Of a stretch of 64,000 nucleotides of DNA, positions 34,198-43,236 are shown in pieces. A program made the translations under genes and the position numbers. Every line of letters starts with the position of its first letter. Positions within the stretch are counted from its first letter, which is position 1. Below the pieces are notes generated by a model. It saw only the letters and a list, made by a program, of their open reading frames with translations, ran no database searches and was not told the origin of the DNA. Source of the DNA: an uncultured Methylophilaceae bacterium (lineage in GTDB: Bacteria; Pseudomonadota; Gammaproteobacteria; Burkholderiales; Methylophilaceae); the NCBI GenBank assembly GCA_905182075.1, contig CAJIZS010000001.1:434001-498000 (forward strand), in the 5' to 3' direction.

Positions 34198-34712
34198 ATG
34201 AAAAAATCGTTATTATTAACAGTGGTAGTAGCAACTCTAATGGCTGGATGTAGTACTACAGAATTAGCTGATTCACAGCCGCTAAACCCACCTTTTCCAG
34301 AGTTAGCATCATCTTCTGCGGATGGTTCTGTTGATACATCTGGACTTGGTCTAGACGAACTTAGAGGCGATGCTAAACTTAGTAACAGAAGCGTTTATTT
34401 TGACTTCAACCAATACGTTGTTAAAGACGATTTTATGGATTCAATTGAAGCACACGCAGCTTATTTGAAGAATCACCCAGGGGCTAAAATGGTAATCAAT
34501 GGAAATGCAGATTACCGTGGTTCTCATGAATTCAATCTTTCACTAGGCCAAAAAAGATCAGTAGCAGTTAAAGAAGCTCTTAATACATATGGTGCAGATG
34601 ACAGTCAAATTGAAACTGTAAGTTTCGGTGAGGAATATGCAAATCAAGAATGTACGGGTGCAAAATGTGGAGAAGATAGACGAGCTGATATTGCCTACGA
34701 AGTAGAGTCTAT
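34198..34712 (+). CDS. pal: Peptidoglycan-associated lipoprotein Pal
   Basis: Outer-membrane lipoprotein that binds peptidoglycan and TolB. Signal peptide with lipobox LMAGC (lipidated Cys at residue 18), a short linker, then the OmpA-like domain: RSVYFDFNQYVVKDDF, MVINGNADYRGSHEFNLSLGQKRS, VKEALNTYGAD and CGEDRRADIAYEVE. The expected stop near 34710 is missing and the frame runs straight into cpoB (MRMKKYLW). I infer an indel at the pal/cpoB junction rather than a true fusion. Confidence 0.92.
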
Positions 34713-35583
34713 GAGGATGAAAAAATATTTATGGGTAGTACTAGCTTGTTACTTATTGACTCTTTTAGATTGCTTCACTTTTAGATGCAAGAAAAAAAAT
34801 TAATGACATTCAAGGCCAACTTAATAATATTCAAAACAATATAGAATTTACTATTAAAGAAAAATTTATACAGTACGAAAATGCTGAAAAAAATCAATCA
34901 AATACCAAAAGAATCATTGAGCTTAATAATAGGATAAGTAGCCTTTATGATGAGTTAGCAAAGTTAAATGGTGAAATTGAAGTCCTTAAATACCAAGTTA
35001 AAAATTCTGAAGATAGACACAAAGTACTTTATCAAGAATTAATTGATAGGTTGGAGAGGGTGGTTATCTTTGTAATGAAGATGAGAAAAAAAAATTAGAA
35101 GCGCCAGCTGTTGTTCTCGATAAAGAGCTTAAAAAAAGTGATGAGGCGCTAGACATTTCGCTAGAAAATAGTGACCTACCACCTTTGGTTGATAAAAGCA
35201 TTGAACTGGAAGATTTTGCTAGAGCTGAGAAATTCCGTAAAGCGACTAAGTACAAGAAATCTTTCGATGCCTATGATAAATTTATTACTAGCTATCGCGA
35301 TTCGGATTTTATTGTGGACGCAAAATTTGGCCTAGGTTACTCACAATATGCTTTAAAAAACTACAATGCTGCAATCAAAACTTACTTAAAAATCATCGAG
35401 CAATATCCCGATGATGGAAAAATTTCTTTCGTAATTTATGAAATAGCAAATTGTGAGATTCAGCTAACAAGAATAACTAGAGCGAAAAAGACCTTAAGAG
35501 GTTTAATCAAAAAATATCCCAACTCAGATATTATTCCTAGCGCTAAAAAAAGATTAAAAGCATTAGAATCTATTAAACTTTAA
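34711..35583 (+). CDS. cpoB: Cell division coordinator CpoB / YbgF (frameshifted)
   Basis: Periplasmic TPR protein that coordinates PBP1B and Tol during constriction. Starts with the ATG at 34711 (or 34717) and a signal peptide MKKYLWVVLACYLL. A coiled-coil region follows in the next frame (IQGQLNNIQNNIEF, ISSLYDELAKLNGEIEVLKYQVKN), then the TPR domain: KATKYKKSFDAYDKFITSYRDSD, AKFGLGYSQYALKNYNAAIKTYLKIIEQYPD, AKKTLRGLIKKYPNSD. At least two indels (34760-34800 and about 35070). Last gene of the tol-pal set. Confidence 0.9.
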
Positions 35584-35594
35584 TTTGGGCTGCC

Positions 35595-36236
35595 TTGGAA
35601 TCAATTAAAATAAATGAAATCTTTTATTCACTTCAAGGTGAATCTTCTTTAGTTGGCTTACCAACAGCTTTTATAAGGCTAACTGGCTGTCCAATGAGAT
35701 GTAATTATTGCGATACCGCTTACGCATTCCATGAGGGTAAAAATTTAAGCATCGCAGATATACTAAAAGAAATAAATGCTTTTAAAACAAAATATGTAAC
35801 TGTAACTGGAGGAGAGCCTTTGGCTCAAAAATTATGCTTTGATTTACTTAGCACTTTGTGTGATGAAGGATATTTTGTATCTTTAGAAACAGGAGGAGCA
35901 ATAAGTATAGCTAAGGTTGACCCAAGAGTTAAAATAGTTTTAGATATTAAAACACCAAAATCAGGGGAATCTAAAAATAATAAGTGGGAAAATTTAAGTT
36001 TAATAAAAATCGATGATGAGATAAAATTTGTGATTGCTGACTCAGAAGATTACGAATGGTCTAAAGCATTAATCGCTAATGAAGACATATATTCTAAATC
36101 ACATATTATTTTTTCCCCTGTCTACAATAAATTATCTACTAAAAAACTTAGTGAATGGATTTTGAGAGATCATTTGCCTGTGAGAATGCAGGTGCAATTA
36201 CATAAGGTTATATGGGGCGAAATTTCAGGTGTCTAA
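35595..36236 (+). CDS. queE: 7-carboxy-7-deazaguanine synthase QueE
   Basis: Radical SAM enzyme that contracts CPH4 to 7-carboxy-7-deazaguanine in queuosine synthesis. 213 residues, intact, from a TTG start at 35595 that gives ESIKINEIFYSLQGESSLVG. The iron-sulfur motif CPMRCNYC (CX3CX2C) is followed by VTVTGGEPL and SLETGG. Ends in [16 protein letters not shown]. No ATG occurs in frame nearby. It overlaps queC by 8 bases. Confidence 0.94.
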   Translation: MESIKINEIFYSLQGESSLVGLPTAFIRLTGCPMRCNYCDTAYAFHEGKNLSIADILKEINAFKTKYVTVTGGEPLAQKLCFDLLSTLCDEGYFVSLETGGAISIAKVDPRVKIVLDIKTPKSGESKNNKWENLSLIKIDDEIKFVIADSEDYEWSKALIANEDIYSKSHIIFSPVYNKLSTKKLSEWILRDHLPVRMQVQLHKVIWGEISGV

Positions 36237-36960
36237 AAAAGCTATTATCTTATTGTCAGGTGGCTTAGATTCAGCAACCACTTTAGCTATTGCGACGAGT
36301 CAGGGCTATAGTTGTTATGCGATGAGTATAGATTACAACCAAAGACATAATATTGAGTTAGTTGCTGCTAAAAAGATTGCGAAGCTGTTCAAAGTTAAAG
36401 ATTTTAAAGTAGTAAATTTAGATTTAAGTTGGCTTAATAGCTCGGCACTAATTAACAATGCAATTAAAATACCTGAATCTTCATCAACAGGGATTCCTGT
36501 AACCTACGTCCCTGCAAGAAACACAATATTAATGAGCTTAGCACTAGCATGGGCTGAAAATCTTGATTGCGGAAATATTTTTATTGGGGTTAATGCGGTA
36601 GATTATTCTGGTTATCCCGATTGTCGTCAAGAATATATAGATAGTTTTCAGAAAATGGTAAATCTTGCAACTAAAAGCGGGGTTGAAGGGAGTGAAATTA
36701 AAATTCACACTCCACTGATAAATTTATCTAAAGCAGATATTGTGACTAAAGGCACAAAGCTTGGTGTCGATTACTCTAAAACAATTTCATGCTATCAGCC
36801 AACACCAACAGGACTGTCCTGTGCAAAATGTGATTCTTGCAGATTAAGGAAAATTGGTTTTCAAGACGCTGGAATTATAGATCCAACAAGTTATGTAAAT
36901 TTAGTGGTGTTTGAGGTAAATCCTAAAATAAATTTGCCAAAACCCCTCAAAATAGCGTAA
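36229..36960 (+). CDS. queC: 7-cyano-7-deazaguanine synthase QueC
   Basis: ATP-dependent conversion of 7-carboxy-7-deazaguanine to preQ0. 243 residues, intact, GTG start at 36229 ([18 protein letters not shown]) inside the queE tail. PP-loop SGGLDSATT, the YVPARNTI and [15 protein letters not shown] motifs, and the C-terminal zinc site around [22 protein letters not shown]. queE-queC after tol-pal is a widespread arrangement. Confidence 0.95.
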   Translation: MSKKAIILLSGGLDSATTLAIATSQGYSCYAMSIDYNQRHNIELVAAKKIAKLFKVKDFKVVNLDLSWLNSSALINNAIKIPESSSTGIPVTYVPARNTILMSLALAWAENLDCGNIFIGVNAVDYSGYPDCRQEYIDSFQKMVNLATKSGVEGSEIKIHTPLINLSKADIVTKGTKLGVDYSKTISCYQPTPTGLSCAKCDSCRLRKIGFQDAGIIDPTSYVNLVVFEVNPKINLPKPLKIA

Positions 36961-37006
36961 AATTCTCGCCTTTCTAAAAAAATTATTATTTAAGAGAATA
37001 TATATT

Positions 37007-37575
37007 ATGGTAGTTATTAGACTTTCAAGAAGTGGATCAAAAAATAGACCTTATTTTAATGTTGTAGTAGCCGACTCAAAAAAGCCCAGAGATGGTCGTT
37101 TTATTGAACGTGTTGGATTTTATAATCCAATGGCAAACGTTGGTGCAGAGACATTGAGGCTGCAAACAGAAAGAATAGAGTACTGGCAGAGTCATGGCGC
37201 ATTGCTTTCTCAAACGATGACTAGAATTGTTAAGCTTCATGCAAAAGGACCAGAAGGTTTGGCTGCAATGAAGAGAAAAGATGAAGAAAAAGCGAAAATA
37301 AAAAAATCTAAAAAAGATGCAGAAAAATTAGCATTAGAGCATCGGCACCAGCAGCAGAAGCTCCAGCAGCAGAGGCAGCTCCAGCAGCAGAGGCAGCTCC
37401 AGCAGCAGAGGCAGCTCCAGCAGCAGAGGCAGCTCCAGCAGCAGAGGCAGCTCCAGCAGCAGAGGCAGCTCCAGCAGCAGAGGCAGCTCCAGCAGCAGAG
37501 GCAGCTCCAGCAGCAGAGGCAGCTCCAGCAGCAGAGACAGCTCCAGCAGCAGAGACAGAAGCAAATAAAGAATAA
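37007..37575 (+). CDS. rpsP: Ribosomal protein bS16 with Pro-Ala-Glu repeat tail (frameshifted)
   Basis: Small-subunit protein. Core of about 85 residues: [41 protein letters not shown] and [17 protein letters not shown]. After a lysine-rich hinge a base is missing near 37340; restoring it gives a tail [14 protein letters not shown] and then eleven copies of an 18-base unit (APAAEA) ending ETEANKE at 37575. In the uncorrected frame the tail would read as a glutamine-arginine repeat, which lacks any precedent. The tail is about twice the usual length of S16 extensions. First gene of the rpsP-rimM-trmD-rplS operon. Confidence 0.92.
37361..37558 (+). repeat. Eleven tandem copies of an 18-bp unit in rpsP
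   Basis: The unit CTCCAGCAGCAGAGGCAG repeats eleven times with almost no divergence; only the last two copies carry AGA in place of AGG. Because 18 is a multiple of three, all six frames stay open. Such an array can change copy number by slippage, so the protein tail length probably varies among strains. Confidence 0.9.
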
Positions 37576-37593
37576 AAGCTATTTTCTTCTGAG

Positions 37594-38110
37594 ATGATAG
37601 AAGATTTTGTAGTAATGGGAAGACTTGGTGGTTCCTTAGGACTTAAAGGATGGCTAAAAATCCAAATATTTTCTGAAGAATTGGGAACATTAGGTAAATA
37701 TAAAAATTGGTACCTTTCCAATGATGAAAAAAATTGGCAAATAATAAGAATTGAGCAATATAAGATTAGTACGAACAAAGTAAGTGTGAAATTTTATGAT
37801 GTTGATGACCGAACAACATCTGATCCATATAAGAGTTATCTAGTTGGTGTTCCAAAGGACTCACTTCCAAAGCTGGAAGAAAATGAATACTACTGGGGTG
37901 ATTTAATAGGATTTGAGGTACTTAACTTACAAAATATTTTATTAGGTCAAGTTGATACATTTTTAGAAACAGGCGCTAATGATGTCTTGGTTGTGGAAGG
38001 AAATAAGCAAAGATTAATTCCTTACACTCCAAACACCATTATAAAAATAGATAAAAAGCAGCAAAAAATTGTAGTATATTTAGGAAACTTATATTGTCTT
38101 CGCATTTGTC
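37594..38110 (+). CDS. rimM: 16S rRNA processing protein RimM (C-terminus disturbed)
   Basis: Assists maturation of the 30S head and binds S19. From ATG 37594: [26 protein letters not shown] (N-terminal RimM barrel), [55 protein letters not shown] (PRC-barrel). A family member should end VDW plus a few residues; here an indel at about 38072 replaces it with YLGNLYCL. The frame then runs on into the altered trmD junction. Confidence 0.9.
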
Positions 38111-38155
38111 TACTGCTCCTCATCAGCCTCGTAAGAAACGAGAGCTAACAAGGGC
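38095..38155. other. Anomalous junction between rimM and trmD
   Basis: About 60 bases lie where the first 25 or so residues of TrmD should be. One forward frame reads [20 protein letters not shown], and neither strand gives a TrmD N-terminus (FDVVTLFPE). I see either a deletion plus a short foreign insert or heavy sequence error. Confidence 0.4.
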
Positions 38156-38839
38156 TGTAGAGCTTTTAAAGATAAAAAAATTGATATGCATTTATGGAAT
38201 CCAAGAGATTTTACTAATGATGTCCATAAAACAGTAGATGATAGACCTTATGGCGGCGGTCCAGGAATGTTAATGATGGTTGAGCCTATAGTAAGCTCAA
38301 TTGCTGCTGCAAAGAAAAGACAAAATGATTTAGGTCTAAAGAAAAGTATGGTCATTCATATGACTCCTAAGGGTAGGGTGCTAGATAACAAATTAGCAAA
38401 AAATTTATCCAAACAGAAGGGGTTGATTTTAATTGCGAGTCGTTATGAAGGGGTTGATGAGAGGATTAATAGTTGGGTTGATGAGGAAGTATCAGTTGGA
38501 GATTACGTTACTAGTGGAGGAGAGTTGCCAGCAATGATAGTTATGGACTCTTTGATTAGGCATATACCTGGAGTATTAAATGATATTGAGTCAGCTAATC
38601 AAGATTCATTTGTAAATGGTTTGCTTGTGGATAATATTGAAGACTATGAGTACGAAGGTTTAAAGACGCCAGATATTTTATTATCAGGCGATCATGAAAA
38701 AATTAGACTATGGCGTCTTAAAGAGTCGTTAAAGTTAACTAGGGCAAAGCGTCCTGATTTGTTGGTCGATAGAATGTTAAATAAAGAAGAGTCTCGACTG
38801 CTTGAAGAACTAATAAAAGAGCAGGAACAAGATTCATGA
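38150..38839 (+). CDS. trmD: tRNA (guanine-37-N1)-methyltransferase (5' end missing)
   Basis: SPOUT-fold methyltransferase that makes m1G37. From about 38150 the family sequence is recognisable: RAVE, then IDMHLWNPRDFTNDVHKTVDDRPYGGGPGMLMM, LIASRYEGVDERIN, DEEVSVGDYVTSGGELPAMIVMDSLIRHIPGVL and LLSGDHEKIRLWRLKESL. The trefoil knot is complete, but roughly 25 N-terminal residues and the start codon are absent. Third gene of the operon, with rplS 22 bases on. Confidence 0.92.
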   Translation, partial: KGCRAFKDKKIDMHLWNPRDFTNDVHKTVDDRPYGGGPGMLMMVEPIVSSIAAAKKRQNDLGLKKSMVIHMTPKGRVLDNKLAKNLSKQKGLILIASRYEGVDERINSWVDEEVSVGDYVTSGGELPAMIVMDSLIRHIPGVLNDIESANQDSFVNGLLVDNIEDYEYEGLKTPDILLSGDHEKIRLWRLKESLKLTRAKRPDLLVDRMLNKEESRLLEELIKEQEQDS

Positions 38840-38860
38840 TAATTAAAAAGGAACTATAAA

Positions 38861-39349
38861 ATGACAAATATTATTGAAACACTTGAGCAAGAAGAAATTG
38901 CTCGATTAGGTAAAGTAATTCCAAAATTTGCACCTGGAGATACAATTTCTGTTGGCGTAAATGTTACTGAGGGGACAAGAAAAAGGGTTCAGGTTTTTGA
39001 GGGAATTGTAATATCTAGAAGGAACCGAGGTTTAAATTCTTCATTCGTTGTTAGGAAGATATCATCAGGAGAAGGTGTTGAAAGAACTTTCCAAACACAT
39101 AGCCCAATCATCGATTCTATTAAAGTTAAAAGAAAAGGTGATGTTCGTCAAGCTAAACTATTCTATCTTAGAGATAGGTCTGGCAAGTCAGCAAGAATTA
39201 AAGAGCGTTTAAAATTAAGAGATTCAGACAGTGAATTTGAGACTATTCCAGAAATGCTTGCTCCGATAGAGGCAGCTCCAGTAGCAGAAGCTCCAGTAGC
39301 AGAAGCTCCAGTAGCAGAAGCTCCAGGAAAAGATGAGCCAAATAAGTAA
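38861..39349 (+). CDS. rplS: Ribosomal protein bL19 with repeat tail
   Basis: Large-subunit protein at the subunit interface. Intact, 162 residues against about 115-130 in most bacteria. Core: [85 protein letters not shown]. The extra C-terminus contains three perfect copies of a 15-base unit (39275-39319) encoding APVAE, very like the tail on bS16 in the same operon. Confidence 0.95.
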   Translation: MTNIIETLEQEEIARLGKVIPKFAPGDTISVGVNVTEGTRKRVQVFEGIVISRRNRGLNSSFVVRKISSGEGVERTFQTHSPIIDSIKVKRKGDVRQAKLFYLRDRSGKSARIKERLKLRDSDSEFETIPEMLAPIEAAPVAEAPVAEAPVAEAPGKDEPNK

Positions 39350-39362
39350 TACTGATTGATTA

Positions 39363-39394
39363 AAAAAAAGCCCCATAAATTGGGGCTTTTTTTT
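39363..39394 (+). terminator. Terminator of the rpsP-rplS operon
   Basis: Stem AAAAAGCCCC / GGGGCTTTTT with loop ATAAAT and a run of eight T, 14 bases after the rplS stop. Confidence 0.9.
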
Positions 39395-39420
39395 ATCTTG
39401 AATAGCTTTAGAATAAAACA

Positions 39421-40339
39421 ATGGAAACCAATTCTAAACAAAAAATACTCCCCTTAGAGAATAAAGTGATTGATGAATTTATTGATCACCTGTGGTTAGA
39501 GGATGGTTTATCAAAGAATACTTTAGATAGCTATAGGTCAGACTTAATAAATTTTTCTACCTGGCTAAATGAAAATAAAAAATGTCATTTAATAAATGTT
39601 TCTCAATCAGAAATTCAGCAATATCTTTCATATAAATTTCCACTGTCAAAGGCAAGAAGTATTTCACGAACATTAGCAACCTTAAGGAGATTGTTTAGAT
39701 TCTTTTTAAGGGAAAAGAAAATTAATATTGACCCTACGCTACAAATTCAAACTCCGAAAATCCCTAGGTCTCTTCCAAAAAGCCTAAGTGAAGAAGAGGT
39801 GGAGTCACTTTTAGAATCACCAGATATAAAAACAAATTCAGGCCTCAGAGACAGGGCCATGTTAGAGCTTTTGTATGCTTGTGGTCTTAGGGTAAGTGAG
39901 CTGGTTAATATTTTATTAACGGAGGTTAATGTTAATGACGGAATTGTTAGAGTCACTGGAAAAGGAAATAAAACTAGGTTGGTTCCTATGGGTGAAGAAG
40001 CTTTAGAGTGGATGCAGAAATATTTAAAAGACTGGGGATACTATTTTAAATAATAAGCCTTCAAAATTTTTTTTTGTTACCCACAGGGGAGGGGCTATGG
40101 TAAGACAAACTTTTTGGCACTTAATTAAGAGATATACAGTTATAGCAAATATTAATAAACCTATTTCTCCGCACTCTTTAAGACATGCATTTGCAACACA
40201 TTTAATTAATCATGGCGCAGACCTTAGGGTAGTGCAAATGTTGCTAGGGCACAGTGATATTTCAACTACACAAATTTATACACATGTCGCCCGTGAGAGA
40301 TTGAAGAAATTACATAAATCACATCATCCTCGAGGATGA
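39421..40339 (+). CDS. xerD: Site-specific tyrosine recombinase XerD (frameshifted)
   Basis: Chromosome dimer resolution at dif with XerC. N-terminal SAM-like domain ([23 protein letters not shown]), then catalytic domain: [11 protein letters not shown] (Arg), [11 protein letters not shown] (Lys), [39 protein letters not shown] (His, Arg, His, Tyr). The C-terminus [19 protein letters not shown] is diagnostic of XerD rather than XerC. One frame break at about 40040-40090. Housekeeping recombinase, not part of an island. Confidence 0.94.
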
Positions 40340-40340
40340 T
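40323..40340. other. Perfect 18-bp palindrome at the xerD/folB convergence
   Basis: ATCATCCTCGAGGATGAT lies over the last codons of xerD and touches the folB stop. It could fold as a small hairpin between convergent transcripts, but it lacks a T run; it may be chance within coding sequence. Confidence 0.35.
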
Positions 40341-40683
40341 TATCTGTTTAGGATAATTCCAACGAAATCAGTGTCAGGCAATATTTTTTGCTTAGAAATC
40401 TTAAGGCGAATACTTTTAAATGAAAAATTATCTTTTAAATTAGAGATAACTTCATTCTCTTCTCTAAAAGATGGTGCTTATTTTTTTTTGATATATCTTT
40501 AACTATTAATTCAACTTTTGAATAGTCGATGGTCTTAGAAAGATCATCTGAATCAAATGTTTCGCAGTCATTAAGCTCTATATCAATATCAATTAGTAAC
40601 TCTTGAACAACTTTCCTCTCCCAGTCAGGAACTCCTATTATTGTTTTTACTTTTAGGCCATGCAGAAAAATATGATTTGTCAT
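40340..40683 (-). CDS. folB: Dihydroneopterin aldolase (frameshifted)
   Basis: Folate pathway enzyme cleaving dihydroneopterin. Start at 40683 (MTNHIFLHGLKVKTIIGVPDWER); the family pattern is visible: IGV-DWER, QELLIDIDIELNDC, DDLSKTIDYSKVELIVKDI. A frame break near 40475 gives EENEVISNLKDNFSFKSIRLKISK and LPDTDFVGIILNR before TAA. Length about 114 residues is typical. In many proteobacteria folB sits beside plsY and tsaD, as here. Confidence 0.9.
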
Positions 40684-40710
40684 TAAAATTATTTGCTTTT
40701 CCAATATAGT

Positions 40711-41315
40711 ATGTTAGTTGTTAAATCAAATATTAATAATATCCATAGCTTATTTGTTAGGAGCAATTTCTTTTGGGATTATTGTAAGTAAGATATTTAA
40801 AATATCAGATCCTCGGACTTTCGGATCAAAGAATACCGGAGCTACAAGATGATGGTGCTATCATTCCAGCAATAATAACTTTAATTTGTGATGCTTTAAA
40901 AGGCACATTAGTTGTAACTATCGCAATTAAGATGAATTTTACTGATTATGAGGTTATGTGTGTGGCTTTAGCGGTACTAATTGGGCACATTTATCCAGTA
41001 TATTATAAATTTAAGGGTGGGAAAGGTGTGGCAACCGCATTAGGAATTTTGCTTGGTTTAAATCAACTATTAGCTTTATCTGTTCTCGTTATTTGGATCT
41101 TAGTATTTTTTATTTTTCGTTATTCATCATTGTCGGCCATAGTAGCATCATTGATGGCTCCAATTCTCTCAATGTATATATTTAACGAATCATTAAGTTT
41201 TTCAATTATTTATATATTTATTGCTGCACTTATAATTTTAAATAACAATACAGGCAAATTTATCGAGCATAAATCTAAACTGGTTGAAGCTCTTCAAGAC
41301 TCCAGCGAGGCTTAA
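40711..41315 (+). CDS. plsY: Glycerol-3-phosphate acyltransferase PlsY (frameshifted)
   Basis: Integral membrane enzyme that transfers acyl groups from acyl phosphate to glycerol 3-phosphate. Likely start 40711; first membrane segment with [14 protein letters not shown], then [14 protein letters not shown] (phosphate-binding motif), [38 protein letters not shown], and two further membrane segments. Ends at 41315. Two or three indels in the first 200 bases. The 3' end overlaps the convergent tsaD by 41 bases. Confidence 0.92.
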
Positions 41316-42273
41316 TTGATATTTCGTAATGGTCATTAGTCTGCCCAGCAAGAAAGCGGTAGTGGCCAGCTAAAGCAATCATAGCACCATTATCTGTACA
41401 AAAATCAAGTGCTGGATAAAAGACATTAGAACCAAGTTTCTCAGTCATTTCATTTAAGGATTTACGTAGTGAAAGATTAGCACTAACTCCTCCAGCCACA
41501 ACCAAAGTTTTAAACCCAGTATGTTTGAGTGCACGGCTGCATTTAATTGTTAGCGTTTCAGTTGCAGCAACTTCAAAAGCTTTTGCAATATCTTCTTTTT
41601 CATTTGGAAACTCAATAAATGTATTTTTAGCAAATGTCTTTAAACCACTAAAACTAAAATCAAGGCCTGGCCTATCTGTCATTGGTCTAGGAAAGATAAA
41701 TCTATCTTTAACGCCTTTCGTTGCAAGTTTAGCAAGTGCAGGACCACCAGGATAACCTAAACCGAGTATTTTTGCGGTTTTATCAAAAGCCTCACCAACT
41801 GCATCGTCTAATGATTCGCCAAGGATTTTATATTCACCTATTCTGGTAACTTCGACAAGTAAAGTATGGCCACCCGAAACCAGAAGCGCTACAAATGGAA
41901 ACTGTGGCTTATCAACCTCCAATAAAGGAGCTAAAAGATGGCCCTCCATGTGATGAACTCCAAGTGCTGGAATTCCAAGCCCCCAAGCTAGGCTCTGAGC
42001 AATAGAACCTCCAACCAATAAAGCTCCGGACAATCCTGGTCCAGCGGTATAGGCTATGCCTGTAAGGTCCTTTAATTGAATGTGACTATCACTAAGCGCT
42101 TCCTTAATCAAAGGAAGGGCTCTTTGAATATGGTCTCTCGAAGCTAGTTCTGGAACCACACCCCCATATTCAGCATGTAAATCAACTTGAGAAAAAAGTT
42201 TGTGCGAAATAAGGCCTTTTTTACTGCTGTAAATTCCTATTCCTGTTTCATCACATGAGGACTCAATCCCCAA
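41275..42273 (-). CDS. tsaD: tRNA threonylcarbamoyladenosine transferase subunit TsaD
   Basis: Catalytic subunit for t6A37 formation. 332 residues, intact. [14 protein letters not shown] at the start, [38 protein letters not shown] (metal-binding HxxxH), [53 protein letters not shown] and [12 protein letters not shown]. The start is a TTG at 42273 and no ATG is available in frame. Divergent from rpsU, the classic neighbour. Confidence 0.95.
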   Translation of the reverse strand: MGIESSCDETGIGIYSSKKGLISHKLFSQVDLHAEYGGVVPELASRDHIQRALPLIKEALSDSHIQLKDLTGIAYTAGPGLSGALLVGGSIAQSLAWGLGIPALGVHHMEGHLLAPLLEVDKPQFPFVALLVSGGHTLLVEVTRIGEYKILGESLDDAVGEAFDKTAKILGLGYPGGPALAKLATKGVKDRFIFPRPMTDRPGLDFSFSGLKTFAKNTFIEFPNEKEDIAKAFEVAATETLTIKCSRALKHTGFKTLVVAGGVSANLSLRKSLNEMTEKLGSNVFYPALDFCTDNGAMIALAGHYRFLAGQTNDHYEISIKPRWSLEELQPV

Positions 42274-42425
42274 TGTAATTAAATTTATAGTTTTTTTTAA
42301 TATTAGTTGAAAAAAAGCAATATTAGCATTAAAATGAACGCCTTTTAGGATTAAGCAATTAAGTATATTAACGAAGTTAATACATTAACTATTAAAAATT
42401 AATAAAATTTTAAAAAGAAAATTTA

Positions 42426-42638
42426 ATGTCAACAATAAAAGTAAAAGAGAACGAGCCATTTGATGTAGCACTAAGAAGATTTAAGCGTCTAGTTGAAAAA
42501 ACTGGTCTATTAAATGATTTGAGGGCAAGAGAGTTTTACGAAAAGCCAACTTGGGAAAGAAAGCGTAAAGCTGCTGCTGCTGTTAAGAGACAGTATCGAC
42601 GTTTAAGAAACCAAATGCTTCCTCCGAAATTATTCTAA
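42426..42638 (+). CDS. rpsU: Ribosomal protein bS21
   Basis: Small-subunit protein that helps initiation. 70 residues, intact: [27 protein letters not shown], then the basic C-terminus [26 protein letters not shown]. First gene of the macromolecular synthesis operon rpsU-yqeY-dnaG-rpoD. Confidence 0.96.
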   Translation: MSTIKVKENEPFDVALRRFKRLVEKTGLLNDLRAREFYEKPTWERKRKAAAAVKRQYRRLRNQMLPPKLF

Positions 42639-42648
42639 AATATATTAT

Positions 42649-42859
42649 ATGTCCCTTAAAGAAAAAATTACTGAGGACATGAAGTCTGCGATGCGTAGTA
42701 AAGAGCCTGACAAACTCGGAATAATAAGGTTACTTCTAGCAGCAATAAAACAAAAAGAAGTGGATGAAAGAATTGAGTTGAGTGACGACGATATTCTTAA
42801 AGTGATAGAAAAAATGTTAAAGCAAAGAAGAGATTCAATAGAAGCTTTCAGCAAAGCAA
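42649..42859 (+). pseudogene. yqeY: GatB/YqeY domain protein, cut by a foreign segment
   Basis: YqeY-type tRNA amidotransferase-related protein, usually about 150 residues. Only the first 70 remain: MSLKEKITEDMKSAMRSKEPDKLGIIRLLLAAIKQKEVDERIEL, DDILKVIEKMLKQRRDSIEAFSKA. At that point, where the family continues with a QQL-rich C-terminus, the sequence changes to unrelated DNA. Its place between rpsU and dnaG is standard, so the truncation is probably artificial. Confidence 0.85.
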
Positions 42860-42860
42860 T

Positions 42861-43236
42861 ATGGAAGGTATCATAACCAAAGAAGAGTTTGAAGTAGTTG
42901 CTTGTATCATACCAACTGAAGGTATTGTAAATGTAGTTAAAGATGAAGAGTAGTTGGTATTATAGAGAGATGGGTAGTAGGAATAAAAAGACTGGAAAGT
43001 TATCCCACTACGATGTGAAAGTAACTGATTATAAAATATCAGATTGTGAATGTAAAGCAAGAGAGTTCAGAGCTCATACACCTTGTAAACATATGAAGAG
43101 ATTACATGAAAAATTAACACATTTAAGTATATAATATGAATGGAACATTATGGAATGATGATACGATAGAGTATTTCAAAAAATTGAATAAACCTGGTTG
43201 TGAGGGAGACTATATTCGAGCAATAACCGATTTTCA
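42861..43236 (+). other. Foreign segment with three tightly packed small ORFs
   Basis: It replaces the second half of yqeY and the first ~35 codons of dnaG. Three short frames overlap or abut: 42861-42953 (MEGIITKEEFEVVACIIPTE), 42943-43134, and one from 43137 (MNGTLWNDDTIEYF) that runs into dnaG. The second is a 63-residue SWIM-type zinc-finger protein with DCECKAREF and TPCKHMKRLHEKL (CxC...CxH). Overlapping tiny genes of this sort are typical of phage genomes. Foreign origin is inferred. Confidence 0.6.
42943..43134 (+). CDS. Small SWIM zinc-finger protein (in the foreign segment)
   Basis: Sixty-three residues from ATG 42943: MKSSWYYREMGSRNKKTGKL, a beta-rich middle (YDVKVTDYKISD) and the SWIM pattern C-E-C followed by C-K-H. 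SWIM fingers bind DNA or proteins and occur in phage, helicase-associated and mobile-element proteins. Complete with stop at 43134. Its function and host are unknown. Confidence 0.55.
   Translation: MKSSWYYREMGSRNKKTGKLSHYDVKVTDYKISDCECKAREFRAHTPCKHMKRLHEKLTHLSI

Noticed and set aside
34198-34803. True Pal-CpoB fusion protein
   Set aside because: Pal ends and CpoB begins with its own signal peptide at the join; a lost or gained base is sufficient.
37007-37597. Glutamine/arginine-rich repeat protein as the true rpsP product
   Set aside because: It follows from one missing base near 37340. The frame giving APAAEA repeats ends properly with ETEANKE at 37575 and resembles known tails.
37308-37778. 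Reverse-strand Ala-Gly-Ser or Leu-rich ORFs over the repeat
   Set aside because: They are shadows of an 18-bp repeat that keeps all frames open; no ribosome binding site or family match.
39421-40339. Integrase of a genomic island
   Set aside because: The sequence is XerD by its C-terminal motif and housekeeping position; no att sites or cargo.
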